Positions 50,854 through 64,000 of a stretch of DNA of 64,000 bases are shown piece by piece (the stretch's first letter is position 1; the number at the start of each line of letters is the position of its first letter). The stretch is from positions 1 to 64,000 of the forward strand of contig JAUCBJ010008128.1 in the NCBI GenBank assembly GCA_032718475.1. Reading direction: 5' to 3'. The notes below the pieces were generated by a model. It saw only the letters and a list, made by a program, of their open reading frames with translations, did not search any database and had not been told where the DNA came from. The position numbers and the translations under genes were made by a program. Source of the DNA: Nemertoderma westbladi. Its lineage: Eukaryota; Xenacoelomorpha; Nemertodermatida; Nemertodermatidae.

Positions 50854-52718
50854 TAAAGAATGCGAATGTACCACCGAGAATATGGACAACAAAATGTAAA
50901 CGTAAACGTAATAAATTCCAATGTTCCCTATGTAAAAGAAAAATGCAGGACCTTCCCAGACACCTACGTTTAACTCATAATATCATTGCAAAGAACACTG
51001 TTAATTATCAAGTCGCTGTATCCCGATTGATGTCTTCTAGTAAAAAAATTAAGCGCCGGGTTTCTAAATGTGCCGTGGCAGGTTGCAACGCATATGTTAG
51101 GCGCTTAGCTTCCCACTTAACCCGACAGCACGGATTACCTCGGTATCTAGATGGGTTAACGACTTCACCCAAAAAAAACCCAGAACGCTTAAAATATCTG
51201 AGACACCCCGACAGATATAATTTCCCCGTGATGAAATGTCCGGTCAAGGTTGAGAAAGATATACCATTGCTTAATCAATTCCAAGACTTTCTGTGCTGCC
51301 CAATCTCACCTGTGCGTCAAAGTAATTTGCGTATGATGACGTTATTGTCTGTCAAGAAGTTTTTCACTTTGATGTGGGATGCGAAACCTATCTCCTCAGA
51401 TAAATTACGTATAACAGAAATGTTTGATACCGTCTATATATTCAAGGCCTACGAAGCCCTTACGAAAGAAATAGTACGAGGAGGTAAAATTCGACAACCT
51501 ACTACTATCCACGCTTATTTGCAGCGAATGTTAATATTCTACGACTTTGCCCTTGTTGACCCCAAAATGAAGTGTTTGATCGATCGCGCTGATATTCATG
51601 CAGCGGCAGCATGTATAAATCAGATAATGAAACACTGTAAACCAGATGTAAAGAAGCGGTTATTTGCAGTCCAAAAAGAAGCGTGTGAGAAAATGCCAGA
51701 CGCTGAAGAATTGCTTAGTTATCAAAAGGCACCATTTGCTTGTGACATTAAACGCGCTATAAAGCAATTACAAGATGGAAACTGGGATGATAATATTAAA
51801 TTGTGGCATATGCAGTCCTTTTTAATGTCAGTGATTGTTTACTGCAACGGATCCAGAGCCACAGCAGCCACAAATATGACTCTGAACGAATTTAGCAAAG
51901 CCACACCTTTAGATAATGATCCTGAAAAATTAACTATAACTGTTGACAGTCACAAAACTTGTAAATATATCGGTCCACAATACGTTGTAGTAAGCACAGA
52001 AATATTCAATCTTTTGAATCTCTGGGTAGAATGTGGCAGAGCGTTGTATTCCTTTCCATGCCAGTTGGAAAACGTATTTCTTTCCCAGAGCGGAGCGTGT
52101 TATATAAGTGTCACTCAACGACTACAATCTCTATGGAAATTAATTTTTCCACATTCTCATGCCAAAGCTGGTGCCACATCACTGCGGCATTCTGTTAGTT
52201 ATTGTAATCAGCGGTTCCCTGGTACTGAAGACAGTATAGAAAACGTATGTAAATCTATGGCACATTCACGACATACGCAAAAGAAAACCTATGACGCTGT
52301 TCTACGTCCCAGCAACGCCGGTCAAGCCTATAGACGTATTTTATGTGCTGCGCAATATGTTGCTGCGGACAAAGTTTCTCATGGGGATTATAATACCGAA
52401 CGTCAATATCGCAATGGACCTGGGGATGATAATAGTGAACTTCAATATCGCAATGAACCTGGGGATGATAATAGTGAACGTGACAATCAGGTTAAAATTT
52501 GGTCCGGTAAAAGGCGCAAGGTCTCTTGGACTGTGCAGGAGAACTGCACTCTGCGAGCCTTTTTCTCTGAAGAACTTAATGGCCGCCGAATAAACAGTGC
52601 AAAACGAGAGGAAGTCGCCCGTTTAATACCCACTAAGACTTTGCCTGAAATAATGCGCCGGATTATGGTAATGAAAAGACAATTAAAAAATAATCCGGAA
52701 CGGTTTACTTGTAATTAG
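50854..52718 (+). CDS. tyrosine-recombinase-like protein with C2H2 fingers and SANT-like end
   Basis: Last exon, about 620 codons to TAG at 52716-52718; the frame opens at 50844 and residues are counted from there. Two C2H2 fingers (about 26-46, FQCSLCKRKMQDLPRHLRLTH; about 74-97). Residues about 130-320 are helical, as in core-binding domains. The catalytic set is complete and well spaced: Arg338 (YCNGSRATAATNMTL), Lys371 (DSHKT), Arg448-His449 (ATSLRHSVSY), His474 (MAHSRHTQ) and Tyr483 (KKTYDAV), with nine residues between His and Tyr as in classical enzymes. A twice-repeated YRNxPGDDNSE phrase follows, then a Trp-anchored SANT/Myb-like region (about 555-615). Such proteins occur in Crypton-type DNA transposons and domesticated derivatives; which this is cannot be told here. 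No terminal repeats were identified. An active recombinase is plausible. Confidence 0.8.
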
Positions 52719-55700
52719 TTTTATATTTCAATCAAACTGTTTGAACTCGGAACGGATGGTTTACTTGTAATTATTTTTCATATTTCAATCAAACTGTTTG
52801 AACTCGGAACGGATGGTTTACTTGTAATTAGTTTTATATTTCAATCAAACTGTCAAACTGTTTGAACTCGGAACGGATGGTTTACTTGTAATTATTTTTT
52901 ATATTTCAATCAAACTGTTTGAACTCGGAACGGATGGTTTACTTGTAATTATTTTTTATATTTCAATCAAACTGTTTGAACTCGGAACGGATGGTTTACT
53001 TGTAATTATTTTTCATATTTCAATCAAACTGTTTGAACTCGGAACGGATGGTTTACTTGTAATTAGTTTTATATTTCAATCAAACTGTTTGAACTCGGAA
53101 CGGATGGTTTACTTGTAATTATTTTTTATATTTCAATCAAACTGTTTGAACTCGGAACGGATGGTTTACTTGTAATTATTTTTTATATTTCAATCAATCT
53201 GTTTGAACTCGGAACGGATGGTTTACTTGTAATTATTTTTCATATTTCAATCAAACTGTTTGAACTCGGAACGGATGGTTTACTTGTAATTATTTTTTAT
53301 ATTTCAATCAAACTGTTTGAACTCGGAACGGATGGTTTACTTGTAATTATTTTTCATATTTCAATCAAACTGTTTGAACTCGGAACGGATGGTTTACTTG
53401 TAATTAGTTTTATATTTCAATCAAACTGTTTGAACTCGGAACGGATGGTTTACTTGTAATTATTTTTCATATTTCAATCAAACTGTTTGAACTCGGAACG
53501 GATGGTTTACTTGTAATTAGTTTTATATTTCAATCAAACTGTCAAACTGTTTGAACTCGGAACGGATGGTTTACTTGTAATTATTTTTTATATTTCAATC
53601 AAACTGTTTGAACTCGGAACGGATGGTTTACTTGTAATTATTTTTCATATTTCAATCAAACTGTTTGAACTCGGAACGGATGGTTTACTTGTAATTAGTT
53701 TTATATTTCAATCAAACTGTCAAACTGTTTGAACTCGGAACGGATGGTTTACTTGTAATTAGTTTTATATTTCAATCAAACTGTCAAACTGTTTGAACTC
53801 GGAACGGATGGTTTACTTGTAATTATTTTTTATATTTCAATCAAACTGTCAAACTGTTTGAACTCGGAACGGATGGTTTACTTGTAATTATTTTTTATAT
53901 TTCAATCAAACTGTTTGAACTCGGAACGGATGGTTTACTTGTAATTATTTTTTATATTTCAATCAAACTGTTTGAACTCGGAACGGATGGTTTACTTGTA
54001 ATTATTTTTTATATTTCAATCAAACTGTCAAACTGTTTGAACTCGGAACGGATGGTTTACTTGTAATTATTTTTTATATTTCAATCAAACTGTCAAACTG
54101 TTTGAACTCGGAACGGATGGTTTACTTGTAATTATTTTTTATATTTCAATCAAACTGTCAAACTGTTTGAACTCGGAACGGATGGTTTACTTGTAATTAT
54201 TTTTTATATTTCAATCAAACTGTTTGAACTCGGAACGGATGGTTTACTTGTAATTATTTTTTATATTTCAATCAAACTGTTTGAACTCGGAACGGATGGT
54301 TTACTTGTAATTATTTTTTATATTTCAATCAAACTGTCAAACTGTTTGAACTCGGAACGGATGGTTTACTTGTAATTATTTTTTATATTTCAATCAAACT
54401 GTTTGAACTCGGAACGGATGGTTTACTTGTAATTATTTTTTATATTTCAATCAAACTGTCAAACTGTTTGAACTCGGAACGGATGGTTTACTTGTAATTA
54501 TTTTTCATATTTCAATCAAACTGTTTGAACTCGGAACGGATGGTTTACTTGTAATTATTTTTTATATTTCAATCAAACTGTTTGAACTCGGAACGGATGG
54601 TTTACTTGTAATTATTTTTTATATTTCAATCAAACTGTCAAACTGTTTGAACTCGGAACGGATGGTTTACTTGTAATTATTTTTCATATTTCAATCAAAC
54701 TGTTTGAACTCGGAACGGATGGTTTACTTGTAATTATTTTTTATATTTCAATCAAACTGTCAAACTGTTTGAACTCGGAACGGATGGTTTACTTGTAATT
54801 ATTTTTTATATTTCAATCAAACTGTCAAACTGTTTGAACTCGGAACGGATGGTTTACTTGTAATTATTTTTTATATTTCAATCAAACTGTTTGAACTCGG
54901 AACGGATGGTTTACTTGTAATTACTTTTTATATTTCAATCAAACTGTCAAACTGTTTGAACTCGGAACGGATGGTTTACTTGTAATTATTTTTTATATTT
55001 CAATCAAACTGTTTGAACTCGGAACGGATGGTTTACTTGTAATTATTTTTTATATTTCAATCAAACTGTTTGAACTCGGAACGGATGGTTTACTTGTAAT
55101 TATTTTTTATATTTCAATCAAACTGTCAAACTGTTTGAACTCGGAACGGATGGTTTACTTGTAATTATTTTTTATATTTCAATCAAACTGTTTGAACTCG
55201 GAACGGATGGTTTACTTGTAATTATTTTTTATATTTCAATCAAACTGTCAAACTGTTTGAACTCGGAACGGATGGTTTACTTGTAATTATTTTTCATATT
55301 TCAATCAAACTGTTTGAACTCGGAACGGATGGTTTACTTGTAATTATTTTTCATATTTCAATCAAACTGTTTGAACTCGGAACGGATGGTTTACTTGTAA
55401 TTATTTTTTATATTTCAATCAAACTGTCAAACTGTTTGAACTCGGAACGGATGGTTTACTTGTAATTATTTTTCATATTTCAATCAAACTGTTTGAACTC
55501 GGAACGGATGGTTTACTTGTAATTATTTTTTATATTTCAATCAAACTGTCAAACTGTTTGAACTCGGAACGGATGGTTTACTTGTAATTATTTTTTATAT
55601 TCAATCAAACTGTCAAACTGTTTGAACTCGGAACGGATGGTTTACTTGTAATTATTTTTTATATTTCAATCAAACTGTTTGAACTCGGAACGGATGGTTT

Positions 55701-58700
55701 ACTTGTAATTATTTTTTATATTTCAATCAAACTGTTTGAACTCGGAACGGATGGTTTACTTGTAATTATTTTTTATATTTCAATCAAACTGTTTGAACTC
55801 GGAACGGATGGTTTACTTGTAATTATTTTTTATATTTCAATCAAACTGTTTGAACTCGGAACGGATGGTTTACTTGTAATTATTTTTTATATTTCAATCA
55901 AACTGTTTGAACTCGGAACGGATGGTTTACTTGTAATTACTTTTTATATTTCAATCAAACTGTCAAACTGTTTGAACTCGGAACGGATGGTTTACTTGTA
56001 ATTATTTTTTATATTTCAATCAAACTGTTTGAACTCGGAACGGATGGTTTACTTGTAATTATTTTTTATATTTCAATCAAACTGTTTGAACTCGGAACGG
56101 ATGGTTTACTTGTAATTATTTTTTATATTTCAATCAAACTGTCAAACTGTTTGAACTCGGAACGGATGGTTTACTTGTAATTATTTTTCATATTTCAATC
56201 AAACTGTTTGAACTCGGAACGGATGGTTTACTTGTAATTATTTTTTATATTTCAATCAAACTGTCAAACTGTTTGAACTCGGAACGGATGGTTTACTTGT
56301 AATTATTTTTTATATTTCAATCAAACTGTCAAACTGTTTGAACTCGGAACGGATGGTTTACTTGTAATTATTTTTTATATTTCAATCAAACTGTTTGAAC
56401 TCGGAACGGATGGTTTACTTGTAATTACTTTTTATATTTCAATCAAACTGTCAAACTGTTTGAACTCGGAACGGATGGTTTACTTGTAATTATTTTTTAT
56501 ATTTCAATCAAACTGTTTGAACTCGGAACGGATGGTTTACTTGTAATTATTTTTTATATTTCAATCAAACTGTCAAACTGTTTGAACTCGGAACGGATGG
56601 TTTACTTGTAATTATTTTTTATATTTCAATCAAACTGTTTGAACTCGGAACGGATGGTTTACTTGTAATTATTTTTTATATTTCAATCAAACTGTCAAAC
56701 TGTTTGAACTCGGAACGGATGGTTTACTTGTAATTATTTTTTATATTTCAATCAAACTGTTTGAACTCGGAACGGATGGTTTACTTGTAATTACTTTTTA
56801 TATTTCAATCAAACTGTCAAACTGTTTGAACTCGGAACGGATGGTTTACTTGTAATTATTTTTTATATTTCAATCAAACTGTTTGAACTCGGAACGGATG
56901 GTTTACTTGTAATTATTTTTTATATTTCAATCAAACTGTTTGAACTCGGAACGGATGGTTTACTTGTAATTATTTTTTATATTTCAATCAAACTGTTTGA
57001 ACTCGGAACGGATGGTTTACTTGTAATTATTTTTTATATTTCAATCAAACTGTTTGAACTCGGAACGGATGGTTTACTTGTAATTATTTTTTATATTTCA
57101 ATCAAACTGTTTGAACTCGGAACGGATGGTTTACTTGTAATTATTTTTTATATTTCAATCAAACTGTCAAACTGTTTGAACTCGGAACGGATGGTTTACT
57201 TGTAATTATTTTTTATATTTCAATCAAACTGTTTGAACTCGGAACGGATGGTTTACTTGTAATTATTTTTTATATTTCAATCAAACTGTCAAACTGTTTG
57301 AACTCGGAACGGATGGTTTACTTGTAATTATTTTTTATATTTCAATCAAACTGTTTGAACTCGGAACGGATGGTTTACTTGTAATTATTTTTTATATTTC
57401 AATCAAACTGTTTGAACTCGGAACGGATGGTTTACTTGTAATTATTTTTTATATTTCAATCAAACTGTTTGAACTCGGAACGGATGGTTTACTTGTAATT
57501 ATTTTTTATATTTCAATCAAACTGTTTGAACTCGGAACGGATGGTTTACTTGTAATTATTTTTTATATTTCAATCAAACTGTTTGAACTCGGAACGGATG
57601 GTTTACTTGTAATTATTTTTTATATTTCAATCAAACTGTTTGAACTCGGAACGGATGGTTTACTTGTAATTATTTTTTATATTTCAATCAAACTGTTTGA
57701 ACTCGGAACGGATGGTTTACTTGTAATTATTTTTTATATTTCAATCAAACTGTTTGAACTCGGAACGGATGGTTTACTTGTAATTATTTTTTATATTTCA
57801 ATCAAACTGTTTGAACTCGGAACGGATGGTTTACTTGTAATTATTTTTTATATTTCAATCAAACTGTTTGAACTCGGAACGGATGGTTTACTTGTAATTA
57901 TTTTTTATATTTCAATCAAACTGTTTGAACTCGGAACGGATGGTTTACTTGTAATTATTTTTTATATTTCAATCAAACTGTTTGAACTCGGAACGGATGG
58001 TTTACTTGTAATTATTTTTTATATTTCAATCAAACTGTCAAACTGTTTGAACTCGGAACGGATGGTTTACTTGTAATTATTTTTTATATTTCAATCAAAC
58101 TGTCAAACTGTTTGAACTCGGAACGGATGGTTTACTTGTAATTATTTTTTATATTTCAATCAAACTGTTTGAACTCGGAACGGATGGTTTACTTGTAATT
58201 ATTTTTTATATTTCAATCAAACTGTTTGAACTCGGAACGGATGGTTTACTTGTAATTATTTTTTATATTTCAATCAAACTGTTTGAACTCGGAACGGATG
58301 GTTTACTTGTAATTATTTTTTTTATTTCAATCAAACTGTTTGAACTCGGAACGGATGGTTTACTTGTAATTATTTTTTATATTTCAATCAAACTGTTTGA
58401 ACTCGGAACGGATGGTTTACTTGTAATTATTTTTTATATTTCAATCAAACTGTCAAACTGTTTGAACTCGGAACGGATGGTTTACTTGTAATTATTTTTT
58501 ATATTTCAATCAAACTGTTTGAACTCGGAACGGATGGTTTACTTGTAATTATTTTTTATATTTCAATCAAACTGTTTGAACTCGGAACGGATGGTTTACT
58601 TGTAATTATTTTTTATATTTCAATCAAACTGTCAAACTGTTTGAACTCGGAACGGATGGTTTACTTGTAATTATTTTTTTTATTTCAATCAAACTGTTTG

Positions 58701-61700
58701 AACTCGGAACGGATGGTTTACTTGTAATTATTTTTTATATTTCAATCAAACTGTTTGAACTCGGAACGGATGGTTTACTTGTAATTATTTTTTATATTTC
58801 AATCAAACTGTCAAACTGTTTGAACTCGGAACGGATGGTTTACTTGTAATTATTTTTTATATTTCAATCAAACTGTTTGAACTCGGAACGGATGGTTTAC
58901 TTGTAATTATTTTTTATATTTCAATCAAACTGTTTGAACTCGGAACGGATGGTTTACTTGTAATTATTTTTTATATTTCAATCAAACTGTTTGAACTCGG
59001 AACGGATGGTTTACTTGTAATTATTTTTTATATTTCAATCAAACTGTTTGAACTCGGAACGGATGGTTTACTTGTAATTATTTTTTATATTTCAATCAAA
59101 CTGTTTGAACTCGGAACGGATGGTTTACTTGTAATTATTTTTTATATTTCAATCAAACTGTTTGAACTCGGAACGGATGGTTTACTTGTAATTATTTTTT
59201 ATATTTCAATCAAACTGTTTGAACTCGGAACGGATGGTTTACTTGTAATTATTTTTTATATTTCAATCAATACTGTTTGAACTCGGAACGGATGGTTTAC
59301 TTGTAATTATTTTTTATATTTCAATCAAACTGTCAAACTGTTTGAACTCGGAACGGATGGTTTACTTGTAATTATTTTTTTTATTTCAATCAAACTGTTT
59401 GAACTCGGAACGGATGGTTTACTTGTAATTATTTTTTATATTTCAATCAAACTGTTTGAACTCGGAACGGATGGTTTACTTGTAATTATTTTTTATATTT
59501 CAATCAAACTGTCAAACTGTTTGAACTCGGAACGGATGGTTTACTTGTAATTATTTTTTATATTTCAATCAAACTGTTTGAACTCGGAACGGATGGTTTA
59601 CTTGTAATTATTTTTTATATTTCAATCAAACTGTTTGAACTCGGAACGGATGGTTTACTTGTAATTATTTTTTATATTTCAATCAAACTGTTTGAACTCG
59701 GAACGGATGGTTTACTTGTAATTATTTTTTATATTTCAATCAAACTGTCAAACTGTTTGAACTCGGAACGGATGGTTTACTTGTAATTATTTTTTATATT
59801 TCAATCAAACTGTTTGAACTCGGAACGGATGGTTTACTTGTAATTATTTTTTATATTTCAATCAAACTGTTTGAACTCGGAACGGATGGTTTACTTGTAA
59901 TTATTTTTTATATTTCAATCAAACTGTTTGAACTCGGAACGGATGGTTTACTTGTAATTATTTTTTATATTTCAATCAAACTGTTTGAACTCGGAACGGA
60001 TGGTTTACTTGTAATTATTTTTTATATTTCAATCAAACTGTTTGAACTCGGAACGGATGGTTTACTTGTAATTATTTTTTATATTTCAATCAAACTGTTT
60101 GAACTCGGAACGGATGGTTTACTTGTAATTATTTTTTATATTTCAATCAAACTGTTTGAACTCGGAACGGATGGTTTACTTGTAATTATTTTTTATATTT
60201 CAATCAAACTGTTTGAACTCGGAACGGATGGTTTACTTGTAATTATTTTTTATATTTCAATCAAACTGTTTGAACTCGGAACGGATGGTTTACTTGTAAT
60301 TATTTTTTATATTTCAATCAAACTGTTTGAACTCGGAACGGATGGTTTACTTGTAATTATTTTTTATATTTCAATCAAACTGTTTGAACTCGGAACGGAT
60401 GGTTTACTTGTAATTATTTTTTATATTTCAATCAAACTGTTTGAACTCGGAACGGATGGTTTACTTGTAATTATTTTTTATATTTCAATCAAACTGTTTG
60501 AACTCGGAACGGATGGTTTACTTGTAATTATTTTTTATATTTCAATCAAACTGTTTGAACTCGGAACGGATGGTTTACTTGTAATTATTTTTTATATTTC
60601 AATCAAACTGTTTGAACTCGGAACGGATGGTTTACTTGTAATTATTTTTTATATTTCAATCAAACTGTTTGAACTCGGAACGGATGGTTTACTTGTAATT
60701 ATTTTTTTTATTTCAATCAAACTGTTTGAACTCGGAACGGATGGTTTACTTGTAATTATTTTTTATATTTCAATCAAACTGTTTGAACTCGGAACGGATG
60801 GTTTACTTGTAATTATTTTTTATATTTCAATCAAACTGTCAAACTGTTTGAACTCGGAACGGATGGTTTACTTGTAATTATTTTTTATATTTCAATCAAA
60901 CTGTTTGAACTCGGAACGGATGGTTTACTTGTAATTATTTTTTATATTTCAATCAAACTGTTTGAACTCGGAACGGATGGTTTACTTGTAATTATTTTTT
61001 ATATTTCAATCAAACTGTTTGAACTCGGAACGGATGGTTTACTTGTAATTATTTTTTATATTTCAATCAAACTGTCAAACTGTTTGAACTCGGAACGGAT
61101 GGTTTACTTGTAATTATTTTTTATATTTCAATCAAACTGTTTGAACTCGGAACGGATGGTTTACTTGTAATTATTTTTTATATTTCAATCAAACTGTTTG
61201 AACTCGGAACGGATGGTTTACTTGTAATTATTTTTTATATTTCAATCAAACTGTTTGAACTCGGAACGGATGGTTTACTTGTAATTATTTTTTATATTTC
61301 AATCAAACTGTTTGAACTCGGAACGGATGGTTTACTTGTAATTATTTTTTATATTTCAATCAAACTGTTTGAACTCGGAACGGATGGTTTACTTGTAATT
61401 ATTTTTTATATTTCAATCAAACTGTTTGAACTCGGAACGGATGGTTTACTTGTAATTATTTTTTATATTTCAATCAAACTGTTTGAACTCGGAACGGATG
61501 GTTTACTTGTAATTATTTTTTATATTTCAATCAAACTGTTTGAACTCGGAACGGATGGTTTACTTGTAATTATTTTTTATATTTCAATCAAACTGTTTGA
61601 ACTCGGAACGGATGGTTTACTTGTAATTATTTTTTATATTTCAATCAATCTGTTTGAACTCGGAACGGATGGTTTACTTGTAATTATTTTTTATATTTCA

Positions 61701-64000
61701 ATCAAACTGTTTGAACTCGGAACGGATGGTTTACTTGTAATTATTTTTTATATTTCAATCAAACTGTTTGAACTCGGAACGGATGGTTTACTTGTAATTA
61801 TTTTTTATATTTCAATCAAACTGTTTGAACTCGGAACGGATGGTTTACTTGTAATTATTTTTTATATTTCAATCAAACTGTTTGAACTCGGAACGGATGG
61901 TTTACTTGTAATTATTTTTTATATTTCAATCAAACTGTTTGAACTCGGAACGGATGGTTTACTTGTAATTATTTTTTATATTTCAATCAAACTGTTTGAA
62001 CTCGGAACGGATGGTTTACTTGTAATTATTTTTTTTATTTCAATCAAACTTTTTGAACTCGGAACGGATGGTTTACTTGTAATTATTTTTTATATTTCAA
62101 TCAAACTGTTTGAACTCGGAACGGATGGTTTACTTGTAATTATTTTTTATATTTCAATCAAACTGTCAAACTGTTTGAACTCGGAACGGATGGTTTACTT
62201 GTAATTATTTTTTATATTTCAATCAAACTGTCAAACTGTTTGAACTCGGAACGGATGGTTTACTTGTAATTATTTTTTATATTTCAATCAAACTGTTTGA
62301 ACTCGGAACGGATGGTTTACTTGTAATTATTTTTTATATTTCAATCAAACTGTTTGAACTCGGAACGGATGGTTTACTTGTAATTATTTTTTATATTTCA
62401 ATCAAACTGTTTGAACTCGGAACGGATGGTTTACTTGTAATTATTTTTTTTATTTCAATCAAACTGTTTGAACTCGGAACGGATGGTTTACTTGTAATTA
62501 TTTTTTATATTTCAATCAAACTGTTTGAACTCGGAACGGATGGTTTACTTGTAATTATTTTTTATATTTCAATCAAACTGTCAAACTGTTTGAACTCGGA
62601 ACGGATGGTTTACTTGTAATTATTTCTTATATTTCAATCAAACTGTTTGAACTCGGAACGGATGGTTTACTTGTAATTATTTTTTATATTTCAATCAATC
62701 TGTTTGAACTCGGAACGGATGGTTTACTTGTAATTATTTTTTATATTTCAATCAAACTGTCAAACTGTTTGAACTCGGAACGGATGGTTTACTTGTAATT
62801 ATTTTTTTTATTTCAATCAAACTGTTTGAACTCGGAACGGATGGTTTACTTGTAATTATTTTTTATATTTCAATCAAACTGTTTGAACTCGGAACGGATG
62901 GTTTACTTGTAATTATTTTTTATATTTCAATCAAACTGTCAAACTGTTTGAACTCGGAACGGATGGTTTACTTGTAATTATTTTTTATATTTCAATCAAA
63001 CTGTTTGAACTCGGAACGGATGGTTTACTTGTAATTATTTTTTATATTTCAATCAAACTGTTTGAACTCGGAACGGATGGTTTACTTGTAATTATTTTTT
63101 ATACTTCAATCAAACTGTTTGAACTCGGAACGGATGGTTTACTTGTAATTATTTTTTATATTTCAATCAAACTGTTTGAACTCGGAACGGATGGTTTACT
63201 TGTAATTATTTTTTATATTTCAATCAAACTGTTTGAACTCGGAACGGATGGTTTACTTGTAATTATTTTTTATATTTCAATCAAACTGTTTGAACTCGTA
63301 ACGGATGGTTTACTTGTAATTATTTTTTATATTTCAATCAAACTGTTTGAACTCGGAACGGATGGTTTACTTGTAATTATTTTTTATATTTCAATCAATC
63401 TGTTTGAACTCGGAACGGATGGTTTACTTGTAATTATTTTTTATATTTCAATCAAACTGTCAAACTGTTTGAACTCGGAACGGATGGTTTACTTGTAATT
63501 ATTTTTTTTATTTCAATCAAACTGTTTGAACTCGGAACGGATGGTTTACTTGTAATTATTTTTTATATTTCAATCAAACTGTTTGAACTCGGAACGGATG
63601 GTTTACTTGTAATTATTTTTTATATTTCAATCAAACTGTCAAACTGTTTGAACTCGGAACGGATGGTTTACTTGTAATTATTTTTTATATTTCAATCAAA
63701 CTGTTTGAACTCGGAACGGATGGTTTACTTGTAATTATTTTTTATATTTCAATCAAACTGTTTGAACTCGGAACGGATGGTTTACTTGTAATTATTTTTT
63801 ATATTTCAATCAAACTGTTTGAACTCGGAACGGATGGTTTACTTGTAATTATTTTTTATATTTCAATCAAACTGTTTGAACTCGGAACGGATGGTTTACT
63901 TGTAATTATTTTTTATATTTCAATCAATCTGTTTGAACTCGGAACGGATGGTTTACTTGTAATTATTTTTTATATTTCAATCAAACTGTTTGAACTCGGA
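52697..64000. repeat. 57/65-bp satellite array, over 11 kb, seeded by recombinase 3' end
   Basis: The basic unit is 57 bases (TTTGAACTCGGAACGGATGG, TTTACTTGTAATTATTTTTT, ATATTTCAATCAAACTG). A 65-base form has TCAAACTG doubled. About 190 units fill the rest of the window and continue beyond it. The last codons and 3' flank of the recombinase gene (GGAACGGTTTACTTGTAATT, then TATATTTCAATCAAACTG) are a copy of the unit lacking four bases, so the array started from this place. Every unit contains TCAAACTGTTTGA, a perfect 6+1+6 palindrome. Units near the gene show AGTTTTATAT and TTTTTCATAT variants; these fade out after about 56200. Confidence 0.97.

Noticed and set aside
52719-64000. CRISPR-like array
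   Set aside because: Units are contiguous with no unique spacers and the context is an animal genome; it is a tandem satellite.

Overview
This is a piece of an animal (metazoan) nuclear genome, very probably from an invertebrate. The evidence is the complement of BEL/Pao LTR retrotransposons, Penelope-like elements and several LINE types, the intron-split reading frames with GT..AG borders, the microsatellites and the satellite DNA. I cannot name the species. Almost everything in the window is mobile or repetitive DNA; only a few stretches might be host genes. No rRNA or tRNA gene, CRISPR array or bacterial-type operon was seen.

Layout. (1) 1-2200: an unrecognised minus-strand reading frame broken at an A8 run, a perfect 31-bp hairpin, and non-coding sequence. 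(2) 2204-27075: a four-level nest of retroelements. An old LINE-like reverse transcriptase with a restriction-like endonuclease tail (minus strand) was split by a 23.4-kb LTR element (2469-25875, 5-bp duplication GCATC). That element's gag frame was split by a second BEL/Pao element (5410-18588, 5-bp duplication GGGGG). The leader of the second element was split by a 5'-truncated LINE (15174-16284, 11-bp duplication). Both LTR elements keep gag and protease but have lost reverse transcriptase and integrase, so both look non-autonomous. (3) 27150-29049: two more LINE fragments. (4) 29050-36533: a Penelope-like element whose protein carries two very long heptad-repeat segments, one of them between the catalytic motifs B and C of the reverse transcriptase. 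(5) 36808-37365: a foldback element. (6) 37522-38955: a second, more canonical Penelope-like element. (7) 39755-46228: a second, truncated copy of the BEL element with its own LINE insertion. (8) 46900-52718: a 68-bp minisatellite, then an intron-containing gene for a tyrosine-recombinase-like protein (acidic N-terminal part, two C2H2 fingers, full R/K/RH/H/Y catalytic set, SANT-like C-terminus). (9) 52719 to the window end: at least 11.3 kb of a 57/65-bp satellite whose unit is visibly derived from the last codons and 3' flank of that recombinase gene and holds a 13-bp palindrome.

The two most interesting objects are the Penelope-like element with in-frame repeat domains inside its polymerase core, and the recombinase gene that runs directly into a satellite made from its own 3' end. 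Domain assignments come from reading motifs by eye; no database search or alignment was run, and all counts of substitutions or copies are by eye.
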